DNA from: Klenkia brasiliensis
GTDB taxonomy: Bacteria; Actinomycetota; Actinomycetes; Mycobacteriales; Geodermatophilaceae
Length of the DNA stretch: 64,000 nucleotides
Direction of reading: 5' to 3'
Assembly (NCBI RefSeq): GCF_900100695.1
Contig: NZ_FNCF01000001.1
Span: 712,060 to 776,059 of the forward strand
Under the pieces are notes generated by a model. The model was not told where the DNA came from, searched no databases, and saw only the letters and a program-made list of their open reading frames with translations. The position numbers and the translations under genes are program-made. Below, in pieces: positions 8,014 to 16,814 of the stretch (positions are counted from its first letter, which is position 1; each line of letters opens with the position of its first letter).

Positions 8014-8985
8014 TCAGGACACCAGGCCCTCGCCGCGCATCCAGTCCAGCGCGACGTCCACCGGCTCCTCGCCGTCCACGTCGACCCGCCGGTTCAGCTC
8101 GATCATCACGTCGTCGGTGATCAGCGGGGTGATCTCGGCGAACACGTCGGCCAGCTCGGGGTGCGCCTCCAGCGTGGGCGTGGAGATCACCGGGGCCACG
8201 TTGTAGGCGGGGAAGAACTGCCGGTCGTCCTCGAGCACGGTCAGGTCCAGGGACTCGATCCGGCCGTCGGTGGTGAAGACCTCGCCGAAGTTGCAGGCGC
8301 CCTGGTCGGTGGCGGTGTAGACCGCGCCGGTGTCCAGCGTGGAGACGGCGTCGCGGGGGACGCCGTCCGGGCTGCCCAGCGGCAGGTCGTAGGCCTCCAG
8401 CATGGGCACGAAGCCGTCGTTGCGGCTGGCGAACTCCGCCTCCACGCAGAACGTGCGCTCCTCGACCGGCAGCGCCGCGATGTCGCTGAGCCGGCTCACC
8501 CCGAGGTCGGCGGCGGCTTCGCTGCGGATGGCGAAGGCGTAGGTGTTGTTCATCTCCGCCGGCGGCAGCCAGGTCAGGTCGTTGGCCAGGTCGGCCGCGC
8601 GCACCGCCTCGTACTGCGCGGTGCGGTCGGGGATGCCCTCGGCCTCGCCGAGGTAGGTCAGCCAGGCGGTGCCGGTGTACTCCCAGTTCATGTCGATCTC
8701 GCCGTTGACCGCGCCGGTGCGCACCGGCACCGACCCCGGGATGTTCGTGCGGTCGAGCACGTCGAACCCGGCGGTCTGCAGCGCGATGACGGCGATCTTG
8801 CCCAGGATCAGCTGCTCGGTGAAGTTCTTGCTGCCCACGACCAGCTCGACGCCCTCGCTGCCGGCGACCGGCTGGATGGCGGCGGGCCCGGCGTCGGGCG
8901 TGTACTGGTTGGCGGCCTGCAGCCCGCAGCCGGCCAGCAGCACGGGCGCGGTGAGCAGGGCGACGGCGGTGCGGCGCACGGTCAC
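8014..8985 (-). CDS. ProX/OpuCC-type substrate-binding lipoprotein of ABC transporter
   Basis: 323 residues with a lipoprotein signal peptide: hydrophobic core then lipobox LLAGC with the acylated Cys at 20. The mature part matches the QAT-family glycine betaine/choline binding fold, starting with VVGSKNFTEQ and containing MNWEYTGTAWLTYLG, both characteristic of this group. It would capture a quaternary-amine osmolyte outside the cell and pass it to the two permeases. GTG start overlapping the upstream permease stop by four bases, last gene of the four-gene operon. The exact ligand (betaine, carnitine, choline, ergothioneine) is not readable. Confidence 0.88.
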   Translation of the reverse strand: MTVRRTAVALLTAPVLLAGCGLQAANQYTPDAGPAAIQPVAGSEGVELVVGSKNFTEQLILGKIAVIALQTAGFDVLDRTNIPGSVPVRTGAVNGEIDMNWEYTGTAWLTYLGEAEGIPDRTAQYEAVRAADLANDLTWLPPAEMNNTYAFAIRSEAAADLGVSRLSDIAALPVEERTFCVEAEFASRNDGFVPMLEAYDLPLGSPDGVPRDAVSTLDTGAVYTATDQGACNFGEVFTTDGRIESLDLTVLEDDRQFFPAYNVAPVISTPTLEAHPELADVFAEITPLITDDVMIELNRRVDVDGEEPVDVALDWMRGEGLVS

Positions 8986-9758
8986 AGCCCCTTCGGCCGG
9001 GCCAGGGTCTCCACGACCCGCCCGACCCAGTCGACGGCCAGCGCCAGCAGCGCGACCAGGAGGGCGCCGCTGTAGAGCAGCGAGTCCAGGTTCAGGTTGA
9101 TGCCGGTGGTGATGAGCAGCCCGAGCCCGCCGCCGTCGATGAACGTGGCCAGCGTCGCCGTCCCCACGAGCAGGACCAGGGCGGTGCGGACGCCCGACAG
9201 CATCACCGGCACCGCCAGCGGCAGCTCCACCCGCAGCAGCACGGCCAGCGCGCTCATGCCCATGCCCCGGCCGGCCTCGACCAGCCGGGCGTCGACGCCC
9301 TGCAGGCCGACCATGGTGTTCCGCAGGACGGGCAGCACGGAGTACAGGACCAGCGCGACGACGGCCGACCGGAAGCCGAAGCCCAGCCAGGTCGCCAGCA
9401 GGACGAACAGCCCGATGGCCGGCGCCGCCTGGCCGGTGTTGGCCACGCCGAGCACCAGCGGGCTGGCCCGCCGGAACGGGCCGCGGGTGAGCAGCACGCC
9501 CAGCGGGATGCCGACGAGCAGCACGACGACGGCGGCGACGGCGACCAGCTGGAGGTGGTCGACGACGGTGCCGGCCAGCGCGCTCCAGCCCAGCGGGCGG
9601 GCCTCGGCGTCGGTCAGCTCGGCGCCGGCGCGCCACAGCGCGAAGGCGCCGAGGGCGACCAGCACGAGCACCGGTTGCAGGACCAGCCCCCGCCAGGGGA
9701 CGCCGCCGCGCCGGCCGCCGGGCTCGACGTCGACGGCGGGGTCGACCGCCGCGGTCAT
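8982..9758 (-). CDS. Osmoprotectant-type ABC transporter permease (second subunit)
   Basis: 258 residues with about six membrane helices and the binding-protein-dependent permease fold. The cytoplasmic EAA-like loop reads LVEAGRGMGM, followed by LRVELPLAVPVMLSG, typical of ProW/OpuCB-type subunits that contact the ATPase. An N-terminal extension carries an extra hydrophobic helix. ATG overlaps the ATPase stop (ATGA) and its own stop overlaps the next gene, so translation is coupled along the operon. It pairs with the permease at 10911-11564 as a heterodimer. Confidence 0.88.
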   Translation of the reverse strand: MTAAVDPAVDVEPGGRRGGVPWRGLVLQPVLVLVALGAFALWRAGAELTDAEARPLGWSALAGTVVDHLQLVAVAAVVVLLVGIPLGVLLTRGPFRRASPLVLGVANTGQAAPAIGLFVLLATWLGFGFRSAVVALVLYSVLPVLRNTMVGLQGVDARLVEAGRGMGMSALAVLLRVELPLAVPVMLSGVRTALVLLVGTATLATFIDGGGLGLLITTGINLNLDSLLYSGALLVALLALAVDWVGRVVETLARPKGL

Positions 9759-10918
9759 CCGCGCACCTCGTTGCGGGTGGACTGGATGGCCGCCATGACC
9801 TGCTCGACGACCAGTACGCCGGCCACGGTGTCCCGCCGTCCGGTGACGACCACGCCGCCCTGGCTGGCGGCCAGCATGGTGTCCAGCGCGTCGTTGAGGG
9901 TGGACCGCAGGCCGACCACGGGCAGCCGCTCGTCGCGGGTGCCGGGCACCGAGGTGGTGCGGGACAGCTCGGCGACCGAGGGCCAGGAGACCGGCCGGCC
10001 GCGGCCGTCGACGACCACCACGTACCGCTCGCCGGCGGCCTCGGCACGGGCGACGACGGCGGCGCTGTCCTCGCCGACGGCGGCGGTGACCGGGGTGTGC
10101 AGGTCGGTGTCCGAGACCCGGGTGAGGGTGAGCTGCTTGAGGGTGGCGCCGGCGCCGACGAAGTCGGCGACGTAGTCCTCGGCCGGCTCGGCCAGGATGG
10201 CCTCGGGGGTGTCGTACTGGACGACCCGCGCGCCGACGTCGAAGACCACGATCCGGTCGCCGAGCTTGACCGCCTCGTCGAAGTCGTGGGTGACGAAGAC
10301 GATCGTCTTGCCCAGCTCCTCCTGGATCCGCAGCAGCTCGTCCTGCAGGCGCTGGCGGGTGATCGGGTCGACCGCGCCGAAGGGCTCGTCCATGAGCAGC
10401 ACCGGCGGGTCGGCGGCCAGGGCCCGGGCGACACCGACCCGCTGCTGCTGCCCGCCGGAGAGCTCCTTGGGGTAGCGGTCGCGGTAGACCTCGGGGTCCA
10501 GGCCCACCAGGTCCAGCAGCTCGTCGGTGCGCTCGGCGATCCTCTTCCTGTCCCAGCCGAGCATGCCGGGCACCAGCCCGACGTTGGTCCCCACCGTCAT
10601 GTGCGGGAACAGCCCGCCGGCCTGGATGACGTAGCCGATGCGGCGGCGCAGCTGGTCGGGGTCCTGGCCGGTGACGTCCTCGTCGCCGAGGAAGATCTTG
10701 CCGCCGCTGGGCTCGATGAGCCGGTTGAGCATCTTCAGCAGGGTGGTCTTCCCGCACCCGGAGGGCCCGACGAACATGACCGTCTCGCCGGCGGCGATCT
10801 CCAGGTCGACGGCGTCCACCGCGGGCCCCCGCTGGCCGGGGTAGCGCTTGGTGACGCCCTCCAGCCGGATGGACACCCCGCTGACGGTGCGCTGGTCGGT
10901 CAGGGTCGGCTCAGACAC
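9755..10918 (-). CDS. ProV/OpuCA-type ABC transporter ATPase with C-terminal CBS region
   Basis: 387 residues. Walker A GPSGCGKT at 51-58, ABC signature LSGGQQQR at 153-160, Walker B LLMDEP at 174-179 and the switch His in VTHDFDEA near 209 are intact. After about 260 the sequence resembles paired CBS repeats (VVVDGRGRPVS, then GGVVVTGRRDTVAGV). In OpuCA relatives the CBS domains sense ionic strength or cyclic-di-AMP. GTG start, overlapping the end of the upstream permease. Energises uptake by the two permeases. Confidence 0.9.
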   Translation of the reverse strand: MSEPTLTDQRTVSGVSIRLEGVTKRYPGQRGPAVDAVDLEIAAGETVMFVGPSGCGKTTLLKMLNRLIEPSGGKIFLGDEDVTGQDPDQLRRRIGYVIQAGGLFPHMTVGTNVGLVPGMLGWDRKRIAERTDELLDLVGLDPEVYRDRYPKELSGGQQQRVGVARALAADPPVLLMDEPFGAVDPITRQRLQDELLRIQEELGKTIVFVTHDFDEAVKLGDRIVVFDVGARVVQYDTPEAILAEPAEDYVADFVGAGATLKQLTLTRVSDTDLHTPVTAAVGEDSAAVVARAEAAGERYVVVVDGRGRPVSWPSVAELSRTTSVPGTRDERLPVVGLRSTLNDALDTMLAASQGGVVVTGRRDTVAGVLVVEQVMAAIQSTRNEVRG

Positions 10919-11564
10919 GGATGCCCCTCGAGGTGGTCAGGCGACCGACCACGACCAGCACCACGTCCAGGACGAGGGCCAGCAGGACGATCGCGATGGT
11001 CCCGACGAGCGTGGCGTTGAGCGCGTTGGCGCCGCCCAGCCGGGAGAGTCCGGAGAAGATGAGGCTGCCCAGGCCGGGACCGAGCACGTAGGCGGCGACG
11101 GCGGCGATGCCCATCACCATCTGGGTGGAGACCCGGACGCCGGCCAGGATCACCGGCCACGCCAGCGGCAGCTCCACCCGGCGCAGGGTGGCCCACCGGC
11201 TCATCCCGATGCCGCGGGCGCTCTCCACCAGCGACTGGTCCACGCCGGCGAGGCCGACGACGGCGTTGCGCAGCACGGGCAGCGCGGCGTAGAAGACCAC
11301 GGCGACGACCGCCGGGGTGATGCCGAACCCGAAGGGCGCCAGCAGGAGGCCCAGCAGCGCGAAGGACGGGATGGTCAGCCCGATGGCCGACACCCCGTTG
11401 GCCAGGCCGGTGATGCGGGGGCTGCGGTAGGCCAGCACCGCCAGGCCGACGCCGATGACGGTGGCCAGCAGGACGCACTGCACCACCAGGCTGACGTGCT
11501 GGTAGGCCTGGAACGCGATCAGCTCGCGCCGGTCGACGAGGTACTGCCACACGGTCGAGCCCAC
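10911..11564 (-). CDS. Osmoprotectant-type ABC transporter permease (first subunit)
   Basis: 217 residues, the normal length of OpuCB/OpuCD-type permeases, with five to six membrane helices. The loop LVESARGIGMSRWATLRRVELP is the ATPase contact site. First gene of the operon permease-ATPase-permease-binding lipoprotein, all read leftward with overlapping stops and starts. GTG 11564 is used; GTG 11552 fits the G-rich Shine-Dalgarno slightly better and would remove four residues. The 102-base upstream gap should hold the promoter, but I see no clear consensus. Confidence 0.85.
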   Translation of the reverse strand: MGSTVWQYLVDRRELIAFQAYQHVSLVVQCVLLATVIGVGLAVLAYRSPRITGLANGVSAIGLTIPSFALLGLLLAPFGFGITPAVVAVVFYAALPVLRNAVVGLAGVDQSLVESARGIGMSRWATLRRVELPLAWPVILAGVRVSTQMVMGIAAVAAYVLGPGLGSLIFSGLSRLGGANALNATLVGTIAIVLLALVLDVVLVVVGRLTTSRGIRV

Positions 11565-11666
11565 CCCCGGTCAGACAACCGGGAACGACCCGATCCGTTC
11601 TCTTCGCCCTCCCGACGTTGTCACAGGAACCCCACTGGTCGCACATCGGGCGGGGTCACGATGCGG

Positions 11667-11939
11667 TCACGGCGCCTCGACCAGGTCGTCGGAGGCCACC
11701 ACCACGAGGTGCCGGGAGGCCCAGTGGGCGGCGCCCGCCCCGACGGCCCAGGCGACGCCGAGGACGACCGCCGCGGCAGTGCCGAGCACGAGACCGCCCA
11801 CCACGAGCGCGACGGCCCCGGCCAGCCAGAGCCCGATCCAGGTGGACGCCCGCCGCCACCGGACCGGTCGGGGTCCTGCCTGCGACAGCTCGCGCTCGAT
11901 CTCGCGCAGAGCACTCATCTCCGATGGTGACAGCGGCAC
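11667..11939 (-). CDS. DUF3040 small membrane protein
   Basis: 90 residues. The N-terminus MPLSPSEMSALREIERELS is the characteristic start of DUF3040 proteins, which are nearly confined to actinobacteria. Two membrane helices follow (about 33-72), joined by a short Gly/Ala turn. Function unknown in the whole family; small size and hairpin topology suggest an accessory membrane protein. GTG 11939 is preferred over the internal ATG at 11918 because the family motif begins with the residues upstream of that ATG. The single gene sits between the transporter operon and the protease. Confidence 0.8.
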   Translation of the reverse strand: MPLSPSEMSALREIERELSQAGPRPVRWRRASTWIGLWLAGAVALVVGGLVLGTAAAVVLGVAWAVGAGAAHWASRHLVVVASDDLVEAP

Positions 11940-12108
11940 AGCAGCCCTCCCCGTTCAGCGGTCCGGACTGCGGAAATGCCGCATCCACCCCCAGGCTGAA
12001 ACGTCCGTGGCCCACGCCACCCCGCAGGCACCCCCGGCCGGACGGATCGGGTCGACCGGGGCGACGCCGGGAGCTGACCCGCCCGGGTGACCTGGGACGA
12101 CGCCTAGA

Positions 12109-12123
12109 TGACACGCAGTGTCA
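12109..12123. promoter_or_regulatory. Inverted repeat upstream of the subtilase gene
   Basis: TGACAC, 3 bases, GTGTCA: a perfect 6-bp inverted repeat about 95 bases before the chosen protease start (12216). It lies inside the otherwise plain 276-base gap 11940-12215. A regulator site is possible. If the protease instead starts at 12108, this would be coding. Confidence 0.35.
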
Positions 12124-12215
12124 CTGGTGTCCTACTGAGCGCACATGCCTCACGGATGAGGCAGTCCACGACAGACGGGATCACTCGTGCACGTCCCCCC
12201 ATCCCGGCGCCCCTC

Positions 12216-13979
12216 ATGAGGCGCACGGGCCTGACACACCTCACCAGGTCGGCGGCCACCGTCGTCCTGGCCGCGGCCGTGGGCCTGTCGGCCACCGTGG
12301 TGGTGGCCGGTTCCGCGCAGGCGGCCCCCGCACCGGCGACCACCGCCACCCCGACCCCGTCGGCGGCCCCCACGGCCACGACCACCGGGGCGACCTCGAC
12401 CGGGGCCCCCTCGACCGGGGCCGACCCGACCGGTGCCGCGCCCACCGAGGCCACCCCCACCGAGGCCGCCCCCACGGGGTCCACCTCGACCGGGGCCACC
12501 TCGACCGCCACCACCGGCACCGAGGCCCCGGCCGACACCTCCGACCAGCCCACCGACACCGGCCTCGGGTACGACGCCGTCCGGGACAAGGGCTCGCTCT
12601 ACAACATCGCCGAGGTGACCGGCGCCCACGCCTCGTGGCGCGCCGGGTACACCGGCCGCGGTGTCGGTGTCGCGCTGATCGACACCGGGGTCTCGCCGGT
12701 CCCCGGCCTGGTGAGCGGGAACGTCGTCGACGGGGCGGACCTCTCCTTCGACAGCCAGTCGCCCGAGATGGCCCACCTGGACGCCTTCGGCCACGGCACC
12801 CACCTGGCCTCGATCATCGCCGGGCGGGACACCGCGGGGACGCCGTCGTCCTACGTCGACCCGACCCGCTTCAACGGCATCGCCCCGGACGCCACCCTGG
12901 TGGACGTCAAGGTCGGGGCCAGCGACGGCGCCGTCGACGTCAGCCAGGTCATCGCGGGCATCAACTGGGTCGTCGAGCACGCCCGCGACCCCGGGATGAA
13001 CATCCGGGTGATCAACCTGTCCTACGGCACCGACTCGGTGCAGGACACCCAGGTCGACCCGATGACGTTCGCGGTGGAGAACGCCTGGCGCAACGGCATC
13101 GTCGTCGTGGTGGCCGGCGGCAACGAGGGCGAGTCCACGCTCACCCTGGCCCAGCCGGCCCGGGACCCGTTCGTCATCGCGGTCGGGGCCTCGGACACCG
13201 CCGGGACGGTGACCCGGTCCGACGACACCGTCCCCGCCTGGTCCACGCGGGGCGACAGCACCCGCGCCGTCGACGTCGTGGCCCCCGGCGTCTCCGTCAT
13301 CGGGGCCCGGGTGCCCAACGGGTACGCCGACCAGGCCTTCCCGTCGTCCCGGGTCGGCAGCCGGTTCGCCCACGCCTCCGGGACGTCGCAGGCCGCCGCG
13401 GTGGTCAGCGGCGAGGTGGCCCTGCTGCTGCAGCAGTACCCCTGGATGACGCCCGACCAGGTCAAGGCGGTGGTGACCGGCTCGGCCAACGGGCTGAGCG
13501 CCATCAGCTCGCTGCGGCGCGGTTCGGGTCTGGTCGACATCTCCCAGGCCCGGCGGCTGCCGACCCTGGGGGCCATCGCGACCTCGCTGCTCCCCCGCCC
13601 GTGGGGTCGGGGCACCGGGTCGCTGGAGGCGTCGCGCGGCAGCGCGCACGTGTTCGACGGCATCTCCGAGCTCACCGGGGAGGTCGACGTCCAGGGCAAC
13701 CGCTGGGACGCCGCCGCCTGGGCGCGGGCCACCGGGAACGGCACGGTCTGGGACGGCGGGCGGTGGCGCGGCACGGTCTGGACCGGCAGCTCCTGGTCCG
13801 GCCAGACCTGGCCGACCGCGGCCTGGGCCGTGGACTGGAACGGGGTGGCGTGGACGTCGGCGGACTGGTCGGCCCGCACCTGGCGGGACGGGTCGTGGAC
13901 GGCGCGCACGTGGCGGGACTCGTCCTGGTCGGCGCGGACCTGGCGCAGCGTCGGGTTCTCGTCGGTGGCGTGGAGCTGA
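12216..13979 (+). CDS. Secreted subtilisin-like (S8) serine protease with Trp-rich C-terminus
   Basis: 587 residues from ATG 12216, chosen because it gives a clean Sec signal peptide ending AQA at 34-36. Earlier ATGs at 12156 and 12108 would place a long polar stretch ahead of it. The triad is intact: Asp156 in ALIDTGV, His193 in GHGTHLA, Ser391 in SGTSQAAA, with an oxyanion Asn in GGNEG. Between signal and protease is a Thr/Ala/Gly pentad-repeat linker (about 56-100). After the catalytic domain a tail of about 90 residues (497-586) is dominated by regularly spaced tryptophans. Likely an exported protease. No neighbour suggests a dedicated target. Confidence 0.85.
   Translation: MRRTGLTHLTRSAATVVLAAAVGLSATVVVAGSAQAAPAPATTATPTPSAAPTATTTGATSTGAPSTGADPTGAAPTEATPTEAAPTGSTSTGATSTATTGTEAPADTSDQPTDTGLGYDAVRDKGSLYNIAEVTGAHASWRAGYTGRGVGVALIDTGVSPVPGLVSGNVVDGADLSFDSQSPEMAHLDAFGHGTHLASIIAGRDTAGTPSSYVDPTRFNGIAPDATLVDVKVGASDGAVDVSQVIAGINWVVEHARDPGMNIRVINLSYGTDSVQDTQVDPMTFAVENAWRNGIVVVVAGGNEGESTLTLAQPARDPFVIAVGASDTAGTVTRSDDTVPAWSTRGDSTRAVDVVAPGVSVIGARVPNGYADQAFPSSRVGSRFAHASGTSQAAAVVSGEVALLLQQYPWMTPDQVKAVVTGSANGLSAISSLRRGSGLVDISQARRLPTLGAIATSLLPRPWGRGTGSLEASRGSAHVFDGISELTGEVDVQGNRWDAAAWARATGNGTVWDGGRWRGTVWTGSSWSGQTWPTAAWAVDWNGVAWTSADWSARTWRDGSWTARTWRDSSWSARTWRSVGFSSVAWS
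12381..12515 (+). repeat. Nine tandem 15-base units coding Thr/Ser-Gly-Ala pentads
   Basis: Nine consecutive pentads of the type TTGAT, STGAP, PTEAT fill residues 56-100 of the protease, the linker between signal peptide and catalytic domain. At DNA level the units are degenerate 15-mers such as acctcgaccggggcc. Likely a flexible, possibly glycosylated spacer. Copy number may vary between strains. Confidence 0.7.
13704..13976 (+). repeat. Trp-periodic tail of the subtilase
   Basis: Residues 497-586 contain about 17 tryptophans. In the last third the unit is close to WSARTWRDGS, with W every four or five residues. The pattern is too regular for chance. It may form a small beta-roll or bind a surface polymer. 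Confidence 0.7.
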
Positions 13980-14011
13980 TGGCCCACGCCGGGTGACCCC
14001 AGCGGGTGAGA

Positions 14012-14047
14012 CAGGGCGGGACGGGCTCAGCAGCCCGTCCCGCCCTG
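14012..14047 (+). terminator. 16-bp perfect hairpin after the protease gene
   Basis: Arms 14012-14027 and 14032-14047 are exact reverse complements with a CAGC loop, 32 bases after the protease stop. It precedes the GGDEF-EAL gene start at 14074, so the two genes are probably separate transcription units. Confidence 0.75.
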
Positions 14048-14073
14048 CCGTTGTCCGAGGGGTGAGGGCCCCG

Positions 14074-16596
14074 ATGAACCGACCCGCGGTGGATCGCCGT
14101 TCCGTCGTCGTCCTCGCCCAGGGCCTGGCGCTCCTGCTGATGGCCGTCGTGCTCGGCGGCCCCCTCGTCGGGACCGGCCCCCTCTCCGACCTGGTGCCCC
14201 TCCCCTGGTGGGTCCTGGCCGTCGCGTTCGCGGTCACCGAGGCGTGCGTGCTGCACGTGCAGACCGCGCGCGAGGCCCGCACCGTGTCGGTCAGCGAGCT
14301 GCCGCTGGTGCTCGGCCTGTTCTTCGCCGGCCCGGTGGACCTGGTGGTGGGCCGCCTGGTCGGCTCGGCCGCAGTCTTCGCGTGGCAACGGCGCTCACCG
14401 CTGAAGACGGGCTGGAACCTCGCCCTGATCAGCGCCCAGACCGCCCTGACCACGGCCGTGCTGCACCTGGTCCTCCATGCCGCGCCCGGGAGCGCGCCCC
14501 TGGCCTGGCTCGGGGCGTTCGCCGGCGCGTTCGCCGCCCACGCCCTCGGCAGCGTCGCGCTGGCCGCGGTCATCGCCGTCTACGAGCGCGACCTCGACCT
14601 GCGCGGGCTGCTCCGGGACATCGCGGTCGGGGACCCCACCGCGCCGGTCGTCGTCACCGTCGGGCTCGTCGTCGTCACCTCGCTGCAGGCCTCGCTCGTC
14701 TCGGCCTGGCTGCTGGTCCCGGCCCTCACCGGCCTGGTGCTCGGCTACCGCGCCTACGCCACCCTCACCGAACGGCACCTGGGCCTGGAACGGCTGCTGC
14801 GCTTCACGCAGGCGGTCAGCGACTCGCCCGAGACCGACCAGGTGCTCAGCCGGGTCCTCGGCGAGGCGAGGGAGCTGCTGCACGCCGACCGGGCCGAGGC
14901 CGTGTTCGTCGGCAACCGGGAGGGGGTCACCGCGCACGTCCGCCTCGGGACCTCCGGCCGGCTCAGCCGCAGCGAGGAGACCGTGCAGGCCGACGCCTGG
15001 GTGCTGGACCTCGTGGTGCACGAGGGCGGGTCCGTGCTGGTCCAGCGCGGCACCCGGGACGCCGACCAGCGGGACTGGCTGGACGCCCGGGCCGCCCGCG
15101 AGGCCGTCGTCGTCCCGCTGCGCGGCAGCACCGGCGTGCTCGGTGCGCTGCTGGTGCTCGACCGGCTCGGCGACGTCCGCACCTTCGACGCCGGCGACGT
15201 CGCCCTCGCCGAGAGCGTCGCCGCGCAGGCAGGCGTGGCGTTGCAGAACGGTGAGCTCGTCGACCAGCTCCGCCACGACGCCCTGCACGACGCCCTCACC
15301 GGCCTGCCCAACCGCACGCAGCTCCAGCGGGGACTGGCCGGGGCCCTGGAGAGGGTGGCCGGTGGGCGGTCGCCCGGCGCCGCGGTGATGATCCTCGACC
15401 TGAACGGGTTCAAGGAGGTCAACGACGCCCTCGGGCACCAGCAGGGCGACCAGCTGCTCGTCGTCGTCGGTCAGCGGCTGACCGACGCGGCGGGGTCGGC
15501 CGCGCTCGTGACGCGCCTGGGCGGCGACGAGTTCGCCGTCCTGGCCGAGGACGTCGCCGACGAGGACGCGGCGGTCCGGCTCGGGCGACGCCTGCTGCGG
15601 GCCCTGGAGCACCCCGTCCCGCTGGACGGCATGGAGGTCGAGGTCACCGGCTCGCTGGGCATCGCCCTCGCCCCCGCCCACGCGACGGAGCCGGCGGCCC
15701 TGCTCAAGCGCGCCGACCTCGCCGTGCACGACGCCAAGGCGTCCACGCGTGGTCTGCGGGTCTTCGACCCCACGGTGGCCACCGAGGACCCGCGCCGGCT
15801 CGCGCTGGCCACCGAGCTCCGCACCGCGGTGCACGAGGGCCACCTCGAGGTGCACGTGCAGCCCCAGGCCGAGGTGGCCACCGGTCGGGTGGTCAGCGTC
15901 GAGGCCCTGGTCCGCTGGACCCACCCGCAGCTGGGCCGGGTCGGGCCCGACGAGTTCATCCCGGTCGCCGAGCGCAGCGGACTGATCGGCCCCCTGACCA
16001 CGCTGGTGCTGGACAGGTCGCTGGCCGCCGTCGCCGCCTGGCGGGCCGCCGGCACCGACCTGTCCGTGGCGGTCAACCTGTCCACCCGCAGCCTGCACGA
16101 CACCGACCTCGTCGACGAGGTGCAGCGCCTGCTCCGCCGGCACGGTGTCCCCGCCGACCGGTTGACCCTCGAGGTCACCGAGGGCTCGGTGATGGCCGAC
16201 CCCGCCCGGACGATCAGCGTGCTGCACCGGCTGCGCGACCTCGGCTGCCTGCTGTCCGTCGACGACTTCGGCACCGGCTACTCCTCGCTGTCCTACCTGA
16301 AGAAGCTGCCGGTGCACGAGGTCAAGATCGACCAGAGCTTCGTCACCGGCCTGCGCAGGGGCGGGGAGGACGTCGCGATCGTCCGGGCGATCGTCGACCT
16401 AGGCGGCCACCTGGGCCTGACGGTCGTCGCCGAGGGTGTGGAGGACCAGGCGACGTGGGACCTGCTCGCCGACACCGGCTGCGACCTGGTCCAGGGCTGG
16501 CACCTGGCCCGGCCCATGGCCACCGACGCCCTGCTGCCGTGGCTGCAGCAGCGCGAGCGGACCGCGCCGCACCGCCCGGCCCTGCGCGCGCTGTAG
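14074..16596 (+). CDS. Membrane GAF-GGDEF-EAL cyclic-di-GMP protein
   Basis: 840 residues: six or more membrane helices (about 10-225), a GAF-like sensor (about 240-395), a GGDEF domain with intact GGDEF at 483-487, and an EAL domain with EAL at 610-612. Phosphodiesterase residues visible include VNLSTRS, LEVTEGS, DDFGTGYSS, VKIDQSF and VAEGVE. It could both make and degrade cyclic di-GMP, with the membrane and GAF parts as input. No RxxD inhibitory site is seen next to the GGDEF. ATG 14074 follows a G/A-rich GAGGGGTGAGGG; the frame is open further upstream but crosses the terminator hairpin. Confidence 0.9.
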   Translation: MNRPAVDRRSVVVLAQGLALLLMAVVLGGPLVGTGPLSDLVPLPWWVLAVAFAVTEACVLHVQTAREARTVSVSELPLVLGLFFAGPVDLVVGRLVGSAAVFAWQRRSPLKTGWNLALISAQTALTTAVLHLVLHAAPGSAPLAWLGAFAGAFAAHALGSVALAAVIAVYERDLDLRGLLRDIAVGDPTAPVVVTVGLVVVTSLQASLVSAWLLVPALTGLVLGYRAYATLTERHLGLERLLRFTQAVSDSPETDQVLSRVLGEARELLHADRAEAVFVGNREGVTAHVRLGTSGRLSRSEETVQADAWVLDLVVHEGGSVLVQRGTRDADQRDWLDARAAREAVVVPLRGSTGVLGALLVLDRLGDVRTFDAGDVALAESVAAQAGVALQNGELVDQLRHDALHDALTGLPNRTQLQRGLAGALERVAGGRSPGAAVMILDLNGFKEVNDALGHQQGDQLLVVVGQRLTDAAGSAALVTRLGGDEFAVLAEDVADEDAAVRLGRRLLRALEHPVPLDGMEVEVTGSLGIALAPAHATEPAALLKRADLAVHDAKASTRGLRVFDPTVATEDPRRLALATELRTAVHEGHLEVHVQPQAEVATGRVVSVEALVRWTHPQLGRVGPDEFIPVAERSGLIGPLTTLVLDRSLAAVAAWRAAGTDLSVAVNLSTRSLHDTDLVDEVQRLLRRHGVPADRLTLEVTEGSVMADPARTISVLHRLRDLGCLLSVDDFGTGYSSLSYLKKLPVHEVKIDQSFVTGLRRGGEDVAIVRAIVDLGGHLGLTVVAEGVEDQATWDLLADTGCDLVQGWHLARPMATDALLPWLQQRERTAPHRPALRAL

Positions 16597-16625
16597 GCCG
16601 GCGCGGGCCCTCCCGCACCGACGTC

Positions 16626-16671
16626 CGTACGACGTAAAAGAACTTCCGCGCCGGGGGTTTTACGCCGTACG
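16626..16671. promoter_or_regulatory. 14-bp inverted repeat with A4/T4 ends facing an 18-base loop
   Basis: Arms 16626-16639 and 16658-16671 pair at 13 of 14 positions (cgtacgacgtaaaa against ttttacgccgtacg). Found 30 bases after the GGDEF-EAL stop and 143 before the PRC-barrel gene. It may act as terminator of the first gene or as operator for the second. A short AT-rich patch like this is rare in the window. Confidence 0.5.
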
Positions 16672-16762
16672 AAGGCGGGCACGCCTGGTCCGCCCGGAGA
16701 GGTTGAGATCCCAGCCCCCGGTGTCCGGACGGCTCAGCCGCCACCCCCGCATCCCCTCGTGC

Positions 16763-16785
16763 GCACGACCCTCCGTCGGTCGTGC
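16763..16785 (+). promoter_or_regulatory. 8-bp hairpin in the leader of the PRC-barrel gene
   Basis: gcacgacc (16763-16770) and ggtcgtgc (16778-16785) are perfect complements around a 7-base loop, 30 bases ahead of the GTG and just before the Shine-Dalgarno GAAGGAGA. It could be a small 5' UTR hairpin or an operator. Confidence 0.35.
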
Positions 16786-16814
16786 CCGTGGGCTGCGCTC
16801 CCGAAGGAGAACCC

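Noticed and set aside
12150-14573. 807-residue minus-strand frame opposite the subtilase
   Set aside because: It mirrors the pentad repeats as Gly/Arg-rich repeats. The subtilase frame has a complete triad and signal peptide, so the opposite frame is an artefact.
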